From NCBI GenBank assembly GCA_035610835.1, contig CM069448.1, forward strand, positions 14,322,462-14,386,461: DNA of 64,000 nucleotides, given 5' to 3'. Position 1 is the stretch's first letter. Every line of letters starts with the position of its first letter. Positions 22,221 through 35,235 of the stretch are shown here, one piece after another. This stretch comes from Ophiura sarsii (taxonomy: Eukaryota; Echinodermata; Ophiuroidea; Amphilepidida; Ophiuridae). The notes beneath the pieces were generated by a model that made no database searches, was not told the origin of the DNA, and saw nothing but the letters and a program-made list of their open reading frames with translations. A program made the translations under genes and the position numbers.

Positions 22221-25200
22221 TAGATTCCACGCCAGTAAATAATTTCAGTCCTTGTAGAGACGACAATCAAAAGTTTTTTCTTAGCTTTCATCCTGTGGCC
22301 CATTGATTATAGAATTAATCAGAAATGGTACTTATTGCTCCCAAATGATTAAAGTTGTAGTTTAATCCTGATTTTAGGACTACTACCTAATACCACAGTG
22401 GAAAAAGACATCTTTTCAATGCATTTTGTAGGTTTTTTGGATGTATTTTGATTGTAAATGATCTGGCAACATTTCTCAACTTTTTCTGATAAATGAGGGC
22501 GCTACATCAATTGTCCAACTTTGGGGTCTTGTTTCTCAGAACTTTCGGGGATACCATATATATTTGTTTTGATTAAATGATCAAATATATCATGAAATTT
22601 AAGGAAAATGTCAAATTGAAAATTCCAGTCGCTTTATAAGCGAGAAAATGGGCTTTTTGTAACTACCATTTTACATGTAAACGCATAGGAAAACCATTTG
22701 GTGGTGTGAATTCTGAAGATACTGGTCTTTGCTGGAGTGTTATGATATCGCCTGCTTAATATCGGCTGTTTTGATGATATTTTGAATGAGTCTTCTACCA
22801 CAAAAGTTCAATTTGCTTGAAATTCACTGCGATCGGGTTCAATTTGACATTTCCACTACTAAACAATGGTAAGATAGGGCAAAATATTCGATTTCATAAG
22901 CAAATTATACAGGCAAATTACTCGATGAAAAAATAGCTCACCGAATTCGACAGTCTTGTCATCATCGGCAACAGTGTACAAAAAGTGAAATCATTGATAA
23001 GCTTACTACATCATGCCATTCACCTACTATGTTACGGTCATATTAGAAGCTCAAATTATAATAAATAGCTGCCTTGAAGTATACTCGCCTTGCAAACAAG
23101 GTCAATCTGAGAGTTGGTGAAAAGTGAAATTAAGATTAAGGTGGTGGAAAGTGAAATTAAGATTAAGGTGGTGTCTTTTTTATGTTGAAATCAGTCTTAA
23201 AAAGATTAGTCTAGCTCCCTAGGCTATGCCAGAGACCGGAGGTCCAGTCTACCTTGAAGCAGCTATTTAATGACTCAGGTTAGTTTTGTGCTGAATCAAG
23301 GCATACAATATCGGCTAGTTGAATTGATAAAGCTTCAAAATTCAACAGTGTGGGAAGGATACATTGCCTAGCTATTGGATTTTGAATCTTACTTTGAATT
23401 CTAGCCTAAATTAGTGTTATGTGTGCAAATTGGGGACATATTTTCAATTGCTACATCTAATAGATTCATTTGCCAGTCATAAATTATCCCCCGATCAAAT
23501 CATCATGCCCCCCCCCCCCCCCCCATGTATAAAAAAAAAAAAAAAAAAAAGTGTTTTAAAATTAAGGGGTCTAGAGGGTTTCAGTATCTATGATCAAAAA
23601 GTGTTTAAAAAATACATTGATTAGCTCACTTCACATGATCAGGTTTTATGTGATTCAGCATAATTTGCATGTAGGGCAGGCCAAATATCCAACCTAATCA
23701 TATTTCATGGTATTTCACACTAAACTAACACAGTGCTCCACTTTGCTGTAAAAATTACAAAAGCAGGTGAAAAGATGTAAATTAACATTATAATGACTAA
23801 AACGGACACTGTTACTTCTTCTTTCCACATTCAGTCCTAAAATATTAATTGGTGTGACCCAAAAAGCCCAGGTTATATTTTGACAATTTGCTGTCTTCAG
23901 TAGATAGTACATGTTTAAGGGGTAGGCCAAGATTGGCTCTGATTTGAAATGGTAAAAAAATCATGTGTAGCTCATTGTTTTTGCAAAAGAATAGTTTTTA
24001 TATCATTATGAGGATTGAAATTGAAAGTAAAAATAATAAAAATTAAAACTATTGTCCCTTTAGATTCCACGCCAGTAAATAATTTCAGTCCTTGTAGAGA
24101 CGACAATCAAAAGTTTTTTCTTAGCTTTCATCCTGTGGCCCATTGATTATAGAATTAATCAGAAATGGTACTTATTGCTCCCAAATGATTAAAGTTGTAG
24201 CTTAATCCTGATTTTAGGACTACTACCTAATACCACAGTGGAAAAAGACATCTTTTCAATGCATTTTGTAGGTTTTTTGGATGTATTTTGATTGTAAATG
24301 ATCTGGCAACATTTCTCAACTTTTTCTGATAAATGAGGGCGCTACATCAATTGTCCAACTTTGGGGTCTTGTTTCTCAGAACTTTCGGGGATACCATATA
24401 TATTTGTTTTGATTAAATGATCAAATATATCATGAAATTTAAGGAAAATGTCAAATTGAAAATTCCAGTCGCTTTATAAGCGAGAAAATGGGCTTTTTGT
24501 AACTACCATTTTACATGTAAACGCATAGGAAAACCATTTGGTGGTGTGAATTCTGAAGATACTGGTCTTTGCTGGAGTGTTATGATATCGCCTGCTTAAT
24601 ATCGGCTGTTTTGATGATATTTTGAATGAGTCTTCTACCACAAAAGTTCAATTTGCTTGAAATTCACTGCGATCGGGTTCAATTTGACATTTCCACTACT
24701 AAACAATGGTAAGATAGGGCAAAATATTCGATTTCATAAGCAAATTATACAGGCAAATTACTCGATGAAAAAATAGCTCACCGAATTCGACAGTCTTGTC
24801 ATCATCGGCAACAGTGTACAAAAAGTGAAATCATTGATAAGCTTACTACATCATGCCATTCACCTACTATGTTACGGTCATATTAGAAGCTCAAATTATA
24901 ATAAATAGCTGCCTTGAAGTATACTCGCCTTGCAAACAAGGTCAATCTGAGAGTTGGTGAAAAGTGAAATTAAGATTAAGGTGGTGGAAAGTGAAATTAA
25001 GATTAAGGTGGTGTCTTTTTTATGTTGAAATCAGTCTTAAAAAGATTAGTCTAGCTCCCTAGGCTATGCCAGAGACCGGAGGTCCAGTCTACCTTGAAGC
25101 AGCTATTTAATGACTCAGGTTAGTTTTGTGCTGAATCAAGGCATACAATATCGGCTAGTTGAATTGATAAAGCTTCAAAATTCAACAGTGTGGGAAGGAT

Positions 25201-28200
25201 ACATTGCCTAGCTATTGGATTTTGAATCTTACTTTGAATTCTAGCCTAAATTAGTGTTATGTGTGCAAATTGGGGACATATTTTCAATTGCTACATCTAA
25301 TAGATTCATTTGCCAGTCATAAATTATCCCCCGATCAAATCATCATGCCCCCCCCCCCCCCCCCATGTATAAAAAAAAAAAAAAAAAAAAGTGTTTTAAA
25401 ATTAAGGGGTCTAGAGGGTTTCAGTATCTATGATCAAAAAGTGTTTAAAAAATACATTGATTAGCTCACTTCACATGATCAGGTTTTATGTGATTCAGCA
25501 TAATTTGCATGTAGGGCAGGCCAAATATCCAACCTAATCATATTTCATGGTATTTCACACTAAACTAACACAGTGCTCCACTTTGCTGTAAAAATTACAA
25601 AAGCAGGTGAAAAGATGTAAATTAACATTATAATGACTAAAACGGACACTGTTACTTCTTCTTTCCACATTCAGTCCTAAAATATTAATTGGTGTGACCC
25701 AAAAAGCCCAGGTTATATTTTGACAATTTGCTGTCTTCAGTAGATAGTACATGTTTAAGGGGTAGGCCAAGATTGGCTCTGATTTGAAATGGTAAAAAAA
25801 TCATGTGTAGCTCATTGTTTTTGCAAAAGAATAGTTTTTATATCATTATGAGGATTGAAATTGAAAGTAAAAATAATAAAAATTAAAACTATTGTCCCTT
25901 TAGATTCCACGCCAGTAAATAATTTCAGTCCTTGTAGAGACGACAATCAAAAGTTTTTTCTTAGCTTTCATCCTGTGGCCCATTGATTATAGAATTAATC
26001 AGAAATGGTACTTATTGCTCCCAAATGATTAAAGTTGTAGCTTAATCCTGATTTTAGGACTACTACCTAATACCACAGTGGAAAAAGACATCTTTTCAAT
26101 GCATTTTGTAGGTTTTTTGGATGTATTTTGATTGTAAATGATCTGGCAACATTTCTCAACTTTTTCTGATAAATGAGGGCGCTACATCAATTGTCCAACT
26201 TTGGGGTCTTGTTTCTCAGAACTTTCGGGGATACCATATATATTTGTTTTGATTAAATGATCAAATATATCATGAAATTTAAGGAAAATGTCAAATTGAA
26301 AATTCCAGTCGCTTTATAAGCGAGAAAATGGGCTTTTTGTAACTACCATTTTACATGTAAACGCATAGGAAAACCATTTGGTGGTGTGAATTCTGAAGAT
26401 ACTGGTCTTTGCTGGAGTGTTATGATATCGCCTGCTTAATATCGGCTGTTTTGATGATATTTTGAATGAGTCTTCTACCACAAAAGTTCAATTTGCTTGA
26501 AATTCACTGCGATCGGGTTCAATTTGACATTTCCACTACTAAACAATGGTAAGATAGGGCAAAATATTCGATTTCATAAGCAAATTATACAGGCAAATTA
26601 CTCGATGAAAAAATAGCTCACCGAATTCGACAGTCTTGTCATCATCGGCAACAGTGTACAAAAAGTGAAATCATTGATAAGCTTACTACATCATGCCATT
26701 CACCTACTATGTTACGGTCATATTAGAAGCTCAAATTATAATAAATAGCTGCCTTGAAGTATACTCGCCTTGCAAACAAGGTCAATCTGAGAGTTGGTGA
26801 AAAGTGAAATTAAGATTAAGGTGGTGGAAAGTGAAATTAAGATTAAGGTGGTGTCTTTTTTATGTTGAAATCAGTCTTAAAAAGATTAGTCTAGCTCCCT
26901 AGGCTATGCCAGAGACCGGAGGTCCAGTCTACCTTGAAGCAGCTATTTAATGACTCAGGTTAGTTTTGTGCTGAATCAAGGCATACAATATCGGCTAGTT
27001 GAATTGATAAAGCTTCAAAATTCAACAGTGTGGGAAGGATACATTGCCTAGCTATTGGATTTTGAATCTTACTTTGAATTCTAGCCTAAATTAGTGTTAT
27101 GTGTGCAAATTGGGGACATATTTTCAATTGCTACATCTAATAGATTCATTTGCCAGTCATAAATTATCCCCCGATCAAATCATCATGCCCCCCCCCCCCC
27201 ATGTATAAAAAAAAAAAAAAAAAAAAGTGTTTTAAAATTAAGGGGTCTAGAGGGTTTCAGTATCTATGATCAAAAAGTGTTTAAAAAATACATTGATTAG
27301 CTCACTTCACATGATCAGGTTTTATGTGATTCAGCATAATTTGCATGTAGGGCAGGCCAAATATCCAACCTAATCATATTTCATGGTATTTCACACTAAA
27401 CTAACACAGTGCTCCACTTTGCTGTAAAAATTACAAAAGCAGGTGAAAAGATGTAAATTAACATTATAATGACTAAAACGGACACTGTTACTTCTTCTTT
27501 CCACATTCAGTCCTAAAATATTAATTGGTGTGACCCAAAAAGCCCAGGTTATATTTTGACAATTTGCTGTCTTCAGTAGATAGTACATGTTTAAGGGGTA
27601 GGCCAAGATTGGCTCTGATTTGAAATGGTAAAAAAATCATGTGTAGCTCATTGTTTTTGCAAAAGAATAGTTTTTATATCATTATGAGGATTGAAATTGA
27701 AAGTAAAAATAATAAAAATTAAAACTATTGTCCCTTTAGATTCCACGCCAGTAAATAATTTCAGTCCTTGTAGAGACGACAATCAAAAGTTTTTTCTTAG
27801 CTTTCATCCTGTGGCCCATTGATTATAGAATTAATCAGAAATGGTACTTATTGCTCCCAAATGATTAAAGTTGTAGCTTAATCCTGATTTTAGGACTACT
27901 ACCTAATACCACAGTGGAAAAAGACATCTTTTCAATGCATTTTGTAGGTTTTTTGGATGTATTTTGATTGTAAATGATCTGGCAACATTTCTCAACTTTT
28001 TCTGATAAATGAGGGCGCTACATCAATTGTCCAACTTTGGGGTCTTGTTTCTCAGAACTTTCGGGGATACCATATATATTTGTTTTGATTAAATGATCAA
28101 ATATATCATGAAATTTAAGGAAAATGTCAAATTGAAAATTCCAGTCGCTTTATAAGCGAGAAAATGGGCTTTTTGTAACTACCATTTTACATGTAAACGC

Positions 28201-30071
28201 ATAGGAAAACCATTTGGTGGTGTGAATTCTGAAGATACTGGTCTTTGCTGGAGTGTTATGATATCGCCTGCTTAATATCGGCTGTTTTGATGATATTTTG
28301 AATGAGTCTTCTACCACAAAAGTTCAATTTGCTTGAAATTCACTGCGATCGGGTTCAATTTGACATTTCCACTACTAAACAATGGTAAGATAGGGCAAAA
28401 TATTCGATTTCATAAGCAAATTATACAGGCAAATTACTCGATGAAAAAATAGCTCACCGAATTCGACAGTCTTGTCATCATCGGCAACAGTGTACAAAAA
28501 GTGAAATCATTGATAAGCTTACTACATCATGCCATTCACCTACTATGTTACGGTCATATTAGAAGCTCAAATTATAATAAATAGCTGCCTTGAAGTATAC
28601 TCGCCTTGCAAACAAGGTCAATCTGAGAGTTGGTGAAAAGTGAAATTAAGATTAAGGTGGTGGAAAGTGAAATTAAGATTAAGGTGGTGTCTTTTTTATG
28701 TTGAAATCAGTCTTAAAAAGATTAGTCTAGCTCCCTAGGCTATGCCAGAGACCGGAGGTCCAGTCTACCTTGAAGCAGCTATTTAATGACTCAGGTTAGT
28801 TTTGTGCTGAATCAAGGCATACAATATCGGCTAGTTGAATTGATAAAGCTTCAAAATTCAACAGTGTGGGAAGGATACATTGCCTAGCTATTGGATTTTG
28901 AATCTTACTTTGAATTCTAGCCTAAATTAGTGTTATGTGTGCAAATTGGGGACATATTTTCAATTGCTACATCTAATAGATTCATTTGCCAGTCATAAAT
29001 TATCCCCCGATCAAATCATCATGCCCCCCCCCCCCCCCCCATGTATAAAAAAAAAAAAAAAAAAAAGTGTTTTAAAATTAAGGGGTCTAGAGGGTTTCAG
29101 TATCTATGATCAAAAAGTGTTTAAAAAATACATTGATTAGCTCACTTCACATGATCAGGTTTTATGTGATTCAGCATAATTTGCATGTAGGGCAGGCCAA
29201 ATATCCAACCTAATCATATTTCATGGTATTTCACACTAAACTAACACAGTGCTCCACTTTGCTGTAAAAATTACAAAAGCAGGTGAAAAGATGTAAATTA
29301 ACATTATAATGACTAAAACGGACACTGTTACTTCTTCTTTCCACATTCAGTCCTAAAATATTAATTGGTGTGACCCAAAAAGCCCAGGTTATATTTTGAC
29401 AATTTGCTGTCTTCAGTAGATAGTACATGTTTAAGGGGTAGGCCAAGATTGGCTCTGATTTGAAATGGTAAAAAAATCATGTGTAGCTCATTGTTTTTGC
29501 AAAAGAATAGTTTTTATATCATTATGAGGATTGAAATTGAAAGTAAAAATAATAAAAATTAAAACTATTGTCCCTTTAGATTCCACGCCAGTAAATAATT
29601 TCAGTCCTTGTAGAGACGACAATCAAAAGTTTTTTCTTAGCTTTCATCCTGTGGCCCATTGATTATAGAATTAATCAGAAATGGTACTTATTGCTCCCAA
29701 ATGATTAAAGTTGTAGCTTAATCCTGATTTTAGGACTACTACCTAATACCACAGTGGAAAAAGACATCTTTTCAATGCATTTTGTAGGTTTTTTGGATGT
29801 ATTTTGATTGTAAATGATCTGGCAACATTTCTCAACTTTTTCTGATAAATGAGGGCGCTACATCAATTGTCCAACTTTGGGGTCTTGTTTCTCAGAACTT
29901 TCGGGGATACCATATATATTTGTTTTGATTAAATGATCAAATATATCATGAAATTTAAGGAAAATGTCAAATTGAAAATTCCAGTCGCTTTATAAGCGAG
30001 AAAATGGGCTTTTTGTAACTACCATTTTACATGTAAACGCATAGGAAAACCATTTGGTGGTGTGAATTCTG
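22221..30071 (+). repeat. Macrosatellite: four 1,840-bp units plus a terminal 495-bp fragment
   Basis: Units start at TAGATTCCACGCCAG at 22221, 24061, 25901, 27737 and 29577. The periods are 1840, 1840, 1836 and 1840 bp. The only differences noticed are one T/C change (unit 1 against later units, near 22360) and a shorter C-tract in unit 3. Each unit has a poly-C run followed by ATGTAT and a poly-A run (e.g. 23506-23550), a 26-bp direct repeat (GTGAAATTAAGATTAAGGTG), and GACCGGAGGTCCAGTC. Short ORFs of 67 and 71 codons recur in the units but simply follow the duplication. The array ends in a fifth copy of the first 495 bp only. Near-identity implies very recent amplification or homogenisation, or an assembly artefact. 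Confidence 0.95.
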
Positions 30072-31425
30072 CAACGGGGAAACGTTGACTATTGAGTGAT
30101 CTTTTATGGATGCGCTGGAACAGGGAAACGCAGATTACTCAGTGATTTTAATAGGGTGCCCTGGAACAGGAAAACGTAGATTACTCAGTGATCTTAATAG
30201 GGTGCCCTGGAACAGGGAAACGTAGATTACTGAGTGGTCTTTAAAGGGAACGCTGTAACAGCGAAACGTACATTATTGAGTGATCTTTAAAGGGTGCCCT
30301 GGAACATTGAGACGTACAGCGCGTGTGAAAAAAGTCTTCTATGATAAACAAAATCTTTTAAAAATACATTCCATGTTTTGTTTTTTATCCCATAAAATTT
30401 CATCACCTAACTGCTGAGATACGATCAATTCAGTTACAAGAGTACGAATCCCACTTTGGCCACTTTGAACAAGAATTGGACTTTCAACTGAAAAAGTTTG
30501 CAATTGTGATTCCAATTATGACTATGAAATATGTCAATGTATTGTTTGACATAAATCTAAAGTTCAAATATTCCGTGGTTTGTCATGAATAATATGGATG
30601 AATATATGTTTCTCTACTCATATTCAACTTACTTTTAACATTTAGTGGGTAAAATATTATTGATTTTATTGATTATGTTCAATTACACACTGAATGATGA
30701 TTCTAGGGAGAGGTGCTCTGCACATGAAACGTGGCAAAGCTGAATTTGACATGCCTGAGTAGATATGCCAGTAGATTTAATAACGGAAGCTCCAACATGG
30801 ATAGAAAGTAATCTTATGACACATTACAGACTGTTGATCATGATTATTAGTACTTTACGTCCAATTTGTATATTTTTCATGGGCAAAAAAATAAATCCTC
30901 TTTCACATCGGACACTATTTTTGACACGCCCTGTCTAAGATTATTGAGTTATCTTTGAAGGGGGTGCTGGAACAGTAATGCATAGATTATTGGGTTGCCT
31001 GTAAAGTGTGCGTTGGAACAGGAAAACGTTAATTATTGAATAATCTAGAAAGGATGTGCTGGAACAGGGAAATGTTGATTATTGTGTGGTCTTTGAGGAT
31101 GTGCGAGGACCGCGACATTTATTGAGTGATCTTTAAAGGGTCCACTGGAACAGAGAAACGTAGATTTTTGTGTGAGCTGTAAATGGTTCCCTGGAACAGT
31201 GCGACGTATATTATTGAGTGATCTTTGAAGGGTGAGCTGGAACAGGGAAAATTAGATTATTGAGTGATCTTTAACGGATACAGCGAGAAGTAGATTATTT
31301 ATTGTGTAATCTTAAAAGGGCGCGTTGGAACATATGTTATTGAGTGATCTTTAACGGGATGTAGATTATTGTGTGGTCTTTGAGGGTGTGCGGGGACCAT
31401 AACATTTAGACTATGGATATCTTTA
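30072..31425 (+). repeat. ~40-45 bp minisatellite of the right arm, interrupted by an insert
   Basis: Tandem units of CTGGAACAGGGAAACGTAGA, then TTATTGAGTGATCTTTAAAG, then GGTGCG, with increasing divergence. The block 30072-30314 precedes the insert and 30937-31425 follows it. This is the inverse complement of 9290-10560. Confidence 0.85.
30315..30936 (+). mobile_element. ~0.6-kb ACAGGGCGTGT-ended insert (right copy)
   Basis: Full-length inverse match to 9785-10400. Examples are CAGTTACAAGAGTACGAATC, CACTGAATGATGATTCT and GACACTATTTTTGACACGCC. It sits at the equivalent place in the minisatellite on both arms, so it entered before the two arms separated or the arms have been homogenised. Confidence 0.65.
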
Positions 31426-31426
31426 G

Positions 31427-31915
31427 GATTCCACACCAGTAATTAATGTCAATCATTGCAGAAGTCAATCAAACTTTTTTATCAGCTGGACATCATGTGG
31501 CCCATTGATTATAGAATTAATCAGAAATGGTACTTATTGCTCCTAAATGATTCAAGTTGTAGTTTAATCCTGATTTTAGGACTATTACCTAATAACACAG
31601 TGCAAAAAGAAATATTTTCAATGCATTTTGTAGGTTTTTTGGATGCATTTTGATTGTAAATGTTCTGGTAACATTTTCCAACTTTTTCTGATAAATGAGG
31701 GCGCTACACCAGTTGTCCAACTCTAGGGGCTAATTTCTCGGAACTTTCGGGGAGACCATATATAATTGTTTTGTTTAAATTATCAAAGATATCATGAAAT
31801 TTAAGGAAAATAACAAATTGAGAAATCCAGTCGCTTTATAAGCGAGAAAATGGGCTTTTTGTAACCACCATTTTACATGTAAACGCATAAGGAAACCATT
31901 TGGTGGCGTGAAATT
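31427..31915 (+). mobile_element. Lone, diverged copy of the 495-bp head of the macrosatellite unit
   Basis: Matches 22221-22715 from AGGATTCCACACCAG to CATTTGGTGGCGTG with roughly 10-12% differences, and minisatellite resumes on both sides. Its ends (AGATTCCACGCCAG against inverted AGAATTCACACCACC, as seen in the array copies) are imperfect inverted repeats. The 490-bp block is therefore best read as a MITE that existed by itself before becoming part of the 1,840-bp unit. Confidence 0.75.
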
Positions 31916-32276
31916 TTAATGGGTGCGCTGGAAAGAAACGTAGATTTGTGTGTGAGCTGTAAATGGTTCCCTGGAACAGTGAGACGTATATTATTGAGTG
32001 ATCTTTGAAGGGTAAGCTAGAACAGGGAAACTTAGATTATTGAGTGATCTTTATTACGGATGCGCTGATACAGGAACACGTAGATAATTGAGTGGTTTTA
32101 AAAGGATGCGCTGGAATTGGAAAACATACGTCAAATTCATTATTGAAGCGTTTGAAAATGGAAATTCCAATTTATAAATATTTAACGAGAGCGATGGAAC
32201 ATGGACACCCTGATTGTGGATGATTTTGAATGTGTTGAAAATTTAACTGACTCCGACACAATACAAAATAACCCGT
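31916..32276 (+). repeat. Distal minisatellite and outer edge of the right inverted-repeat arm
   Basis: Minisatellite units run to ~32130. Then a unique edge (TACGTCAAATTCATTATTGA, GAAATTCCAATTTATAAATA, TTTAACGAGAGCGATGGAAC) matches the inverse of 9190-9300, and GACTCCGACACAATACAAAA matches the inverse of 9093-9113. Confidence 0.75.
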
Positions 32277-32309
32277 TGTCATTTCATAAATGCTTTAGTG
32301 AATAGTTGC

Positions 32310-32740
32310 TTAAATATAAGAACAAGATGTAATTTTAAATCTAGGACATAAATGTGATTTTTGTTTGTTTTGTCGATGGTAGAATAACATGACTTTGACG
32401 TTAGTTGAATAAAGAATAAAGGCGGCGATAGTTATCCTTTTATATAGAACATACACACGGTCAACGCGTTCGTGTTATAATCATAATAGATAGTTAATCT
32501 AAAAACGGCACTCTAAATGGACCGCAAACACAAAATCTATCCCATTAAGCGATTTACACTCTTTCTACGAAATCTTATAATCTCGAAAACGCCTTACCTA
32601 TTATTGACAAAAGATGTCAATGTAAATGGAATATTGTTTATCAAATAAATCTGGCGATATAGGGATGAACTATCACTAAATACATTAAACAGTGACGTAT
32701 AACATCGGTAGTTATTGAGTCCTCATTTATAAAATAATCT
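32310..32740 (+). repeat. Diverged copy of a segment of the duplicated unit (37165-37600)
   Basis: Shared ordered blocks: GATGTAATTTTA.ATCTAG, TTGTTATAATCATAAT (with GTGTTATAATCATAAT), AATAGTTAATCT, CATTAAG..ATTTA, TATTGTT.ATCAAATAAATCT and TACATTAAAC.GTGA. The order is collinear, divergence is high, and there are several indels. It ties the region beside the inverted repeat to the tandem duplication. Confidence 0.6.
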
Positions 32741-33623
32741 GTATAAGAGTAATCTGTAAGCTGCAGAATAACAACTAAGAACACGTTTGGTCCATTTTCT
32801 TACGGGCATACTGAAATCCATTTGGTAAAGAGAAGTACCATCAATATTCTAGTATAAAAACAAACACACACAAAAAAACAAAACCAGGACCTTTTTGTAT
32901 TTTCGTACGTAACAACAGCCCGGGGAACAAAAATATTCAGAGATTTTTGATAAAGAAATGACTTGGTTGTGACTTGAAATCAAGCATGACTTTTAGTCAA
33001 CAGTATTTTATCGCAAAAAAGTATCAGTTATAGATGAATTATTTGGTAATAATCTAGAAGATGAAGACACAAACAATTCTATAAATAAAATAATAAGTGT
33101 TGGTAAATTAGTTATCGGCAAGTTCCGTTACGGGAAACACCCACATTTAATCAGCTTATTATTGAGCTGCAAATCAGAGATTTATAAAAATGTAATATTT
33201 AAAATATGTACCTGCATATCAAAGATATTTGTATGATGTACATGTATATTGATACAAATTCAATATTATAAAAAGGGTTGATGATTTGATGTAAAACTTA
33301 TATTAAAATTATAATGAATTTACAAAATTAGATAATATACGAATAACTGTATGAAACCAATAATTATATGTTATGTATGTATGAGTGAAGAAATGTAGAG
33401 CGCAGACTCAGGTCTTCGATGTAGTTTTTTGATTGTTTTATTTGATATTTATCTAAAAATCAAATATGAAAATTTTGTAATAATGGGAGTAATATGTGAT
33501 AATAATGAAAACATGAAATATTGAAAATCATGCAATAGGAATATTATTTGAAAATATTGTGAAAATATTGAAAATTATGAAGATGTGAAAATGTATGAAA
33601 ATAATAATTATGTATGTGAAGAG
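32741..33623. other. AT-rich spacer, nothing recognised
   Basis: Long A/T-rich stretches with GAAAATATTGAAAATTATGA-like simple patterns around 33480-33600 and no supported gene. It ends where the first duplicated unit begins. Confidence 0.5.
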
Positions 33624-34512
33624 ATAATAAACACAAAAGACAAACAAACAATAAAGCATGACTTTTAGTGCAGTCTTTCAAATTAGAGTTCTTATTTCCT
33701 ACAGATCAAACATTGATATCTGACTCAATAAAGAGTATTTCGGCTTTTCAAGTATAGAACTAAAATGGAGTTATTTAAAGCTTTCTAAAAGTCTCTTGGA
33801 CATCAAAATAAACCCCTCAAAAAGTTCGAAAATTGTATTTCGTATAATTCGTTACAATGTTTATGTTGTGTTGCACATCATTGAAAAGCTGATGTATTCA
33901 TCTTGACAATGATACTTAATTGGTAGCAAGCACTTGTTTTAGTGCTCAGCCACATGTAACACTTCAATACGACAGTGCGGTTCTTTTGAGCACGAAATGA
34001 TGGTGAACTTGGCACATTTTAAATGAGACCTCCCATATTCTCAAGCAGGTGGCTACTTACTAAAACAAGCGATTGCTACAACCGAGGTATCGCTTGCGGA
34101 AAGAGAAACACTTCAGCTTTCATTAATATTAAGCACAATATGAAAAACAATATCAATATATCACGCACGACATATCCGAAAAAAATCGCGACTAAAAATA
34201 TTTCCGAACGAGGTGTTTACATTGATTAAAACAGCATTCATTATCTATAATTACGAGCATTTTAGGAAAGGATTATATATACGATATGTTATAGTTTGTG
34301 TCAGGTGCAGCATTGTCCCTTTACACCATTTAATACCAGTTATGTGATTGTCATAAAACAGAGAACAGAGTGAATATTAACAATCCTGCACCTTATTTTA
34401 TTAACCAGACAATTGGACATGGCTGCCGCCCTTATCAAATTCACATCAATGGCGTTGCTAACAATATCTGTACATATACTTCATGTGTCAAAACTGACTT
34501 TCACTTTCCCTC

Positions 34513-35235
34513 TGAATATCTTTAAAATTAGACTTTAATACAACTGCTAATGATAATGCTGTACGCCTAAATACATGCATGACATTTGATGTGGTTTAAT
34601 AATTGTCTTTGCAAAGGTTTCCTCTTTGAAATGCAACCCACTATTTCAAAATATTCGCTTGTTTATTAAACTTATCGAAGAATTTTGAACTTTAATAACT
34701 GAGAATATCTTTAAAATTAGACCTGCTAATGGTAGTGCTGAACGCCCACATACATGCATGACATTTGATGTTGTTTAATAATTGTCTTTGCAAAGATTTC
34801 TCTTTTGAAATGAAACCCACTATTTCAAAATATTGCTTGTTTATTAAACTTATCGAAGGATTTTGAACTTTAATAACTCTAAAAATCTTTTTAATTAGAC
34901 CTGCTAATGATAGTGCTGTACGCCCACATACATGCAAGACATTTGATGTTATTTAATAATTGTCGTTGCAAAGATTTCCTCTTTGAAATGCAACCCACTA
35001 TTTCAAAATATTCGCTTGTGTATTAAACTTACCGAAGGATTTTGAACTTTAATAACTCTGAATATCTTTAAAATTAGACCTGCTAATGATAATGCTGTAC
35101 GCCCACATACATGCATGACATTTGATGTTAGTTAATAATTGTCTTTGCAAAGATTTTCTCTTTGAAATGCAACCCACTATTTCAAAATATTTGCTTGTTT
35201 ATTAAACTTATCGTTGAATTATAAACTTTAATACC
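34513..35235 (+). repeat. ~178-bp tandem repeat, four copies (unit 1)
   Basis: Each copy runs AATATCTTTAAAATTAGAC, CTGCTAATGATAGTGCTGTA, CGCC..CATACATGCATGACATTT, GATGTTGTTTAATAATTGTC, TTTGCAAAGATTTCCTCTTT, GCAACCCACTATTTCAAAAT, TTTATTAAACTTATCG, TTTGAACTTTAATAAC. Copies start near 34513, 34700, 34878 and 35055. Unit 2 has three (47333-47872). A diverged single copy is embedded at about 38655-38840. Confidence 0.9.

Noticed and set aside
23421..23624. Recurring 67- and 71-codon ORFs in the 1,840-bp units
   Set aside because: One contains proline and lysine runs from poly-C and poly-A tracts, and its frame is lost in the unit with a shorter C-tract. The other has no features beyond being repeated.
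22221..30071. Possibility that the tandem 1,840-bp units form a CRISPR array or rDNA
   Set aside because: Repeat length, lack of short repeats with spacers and lack of rRNA sequence exclude both.
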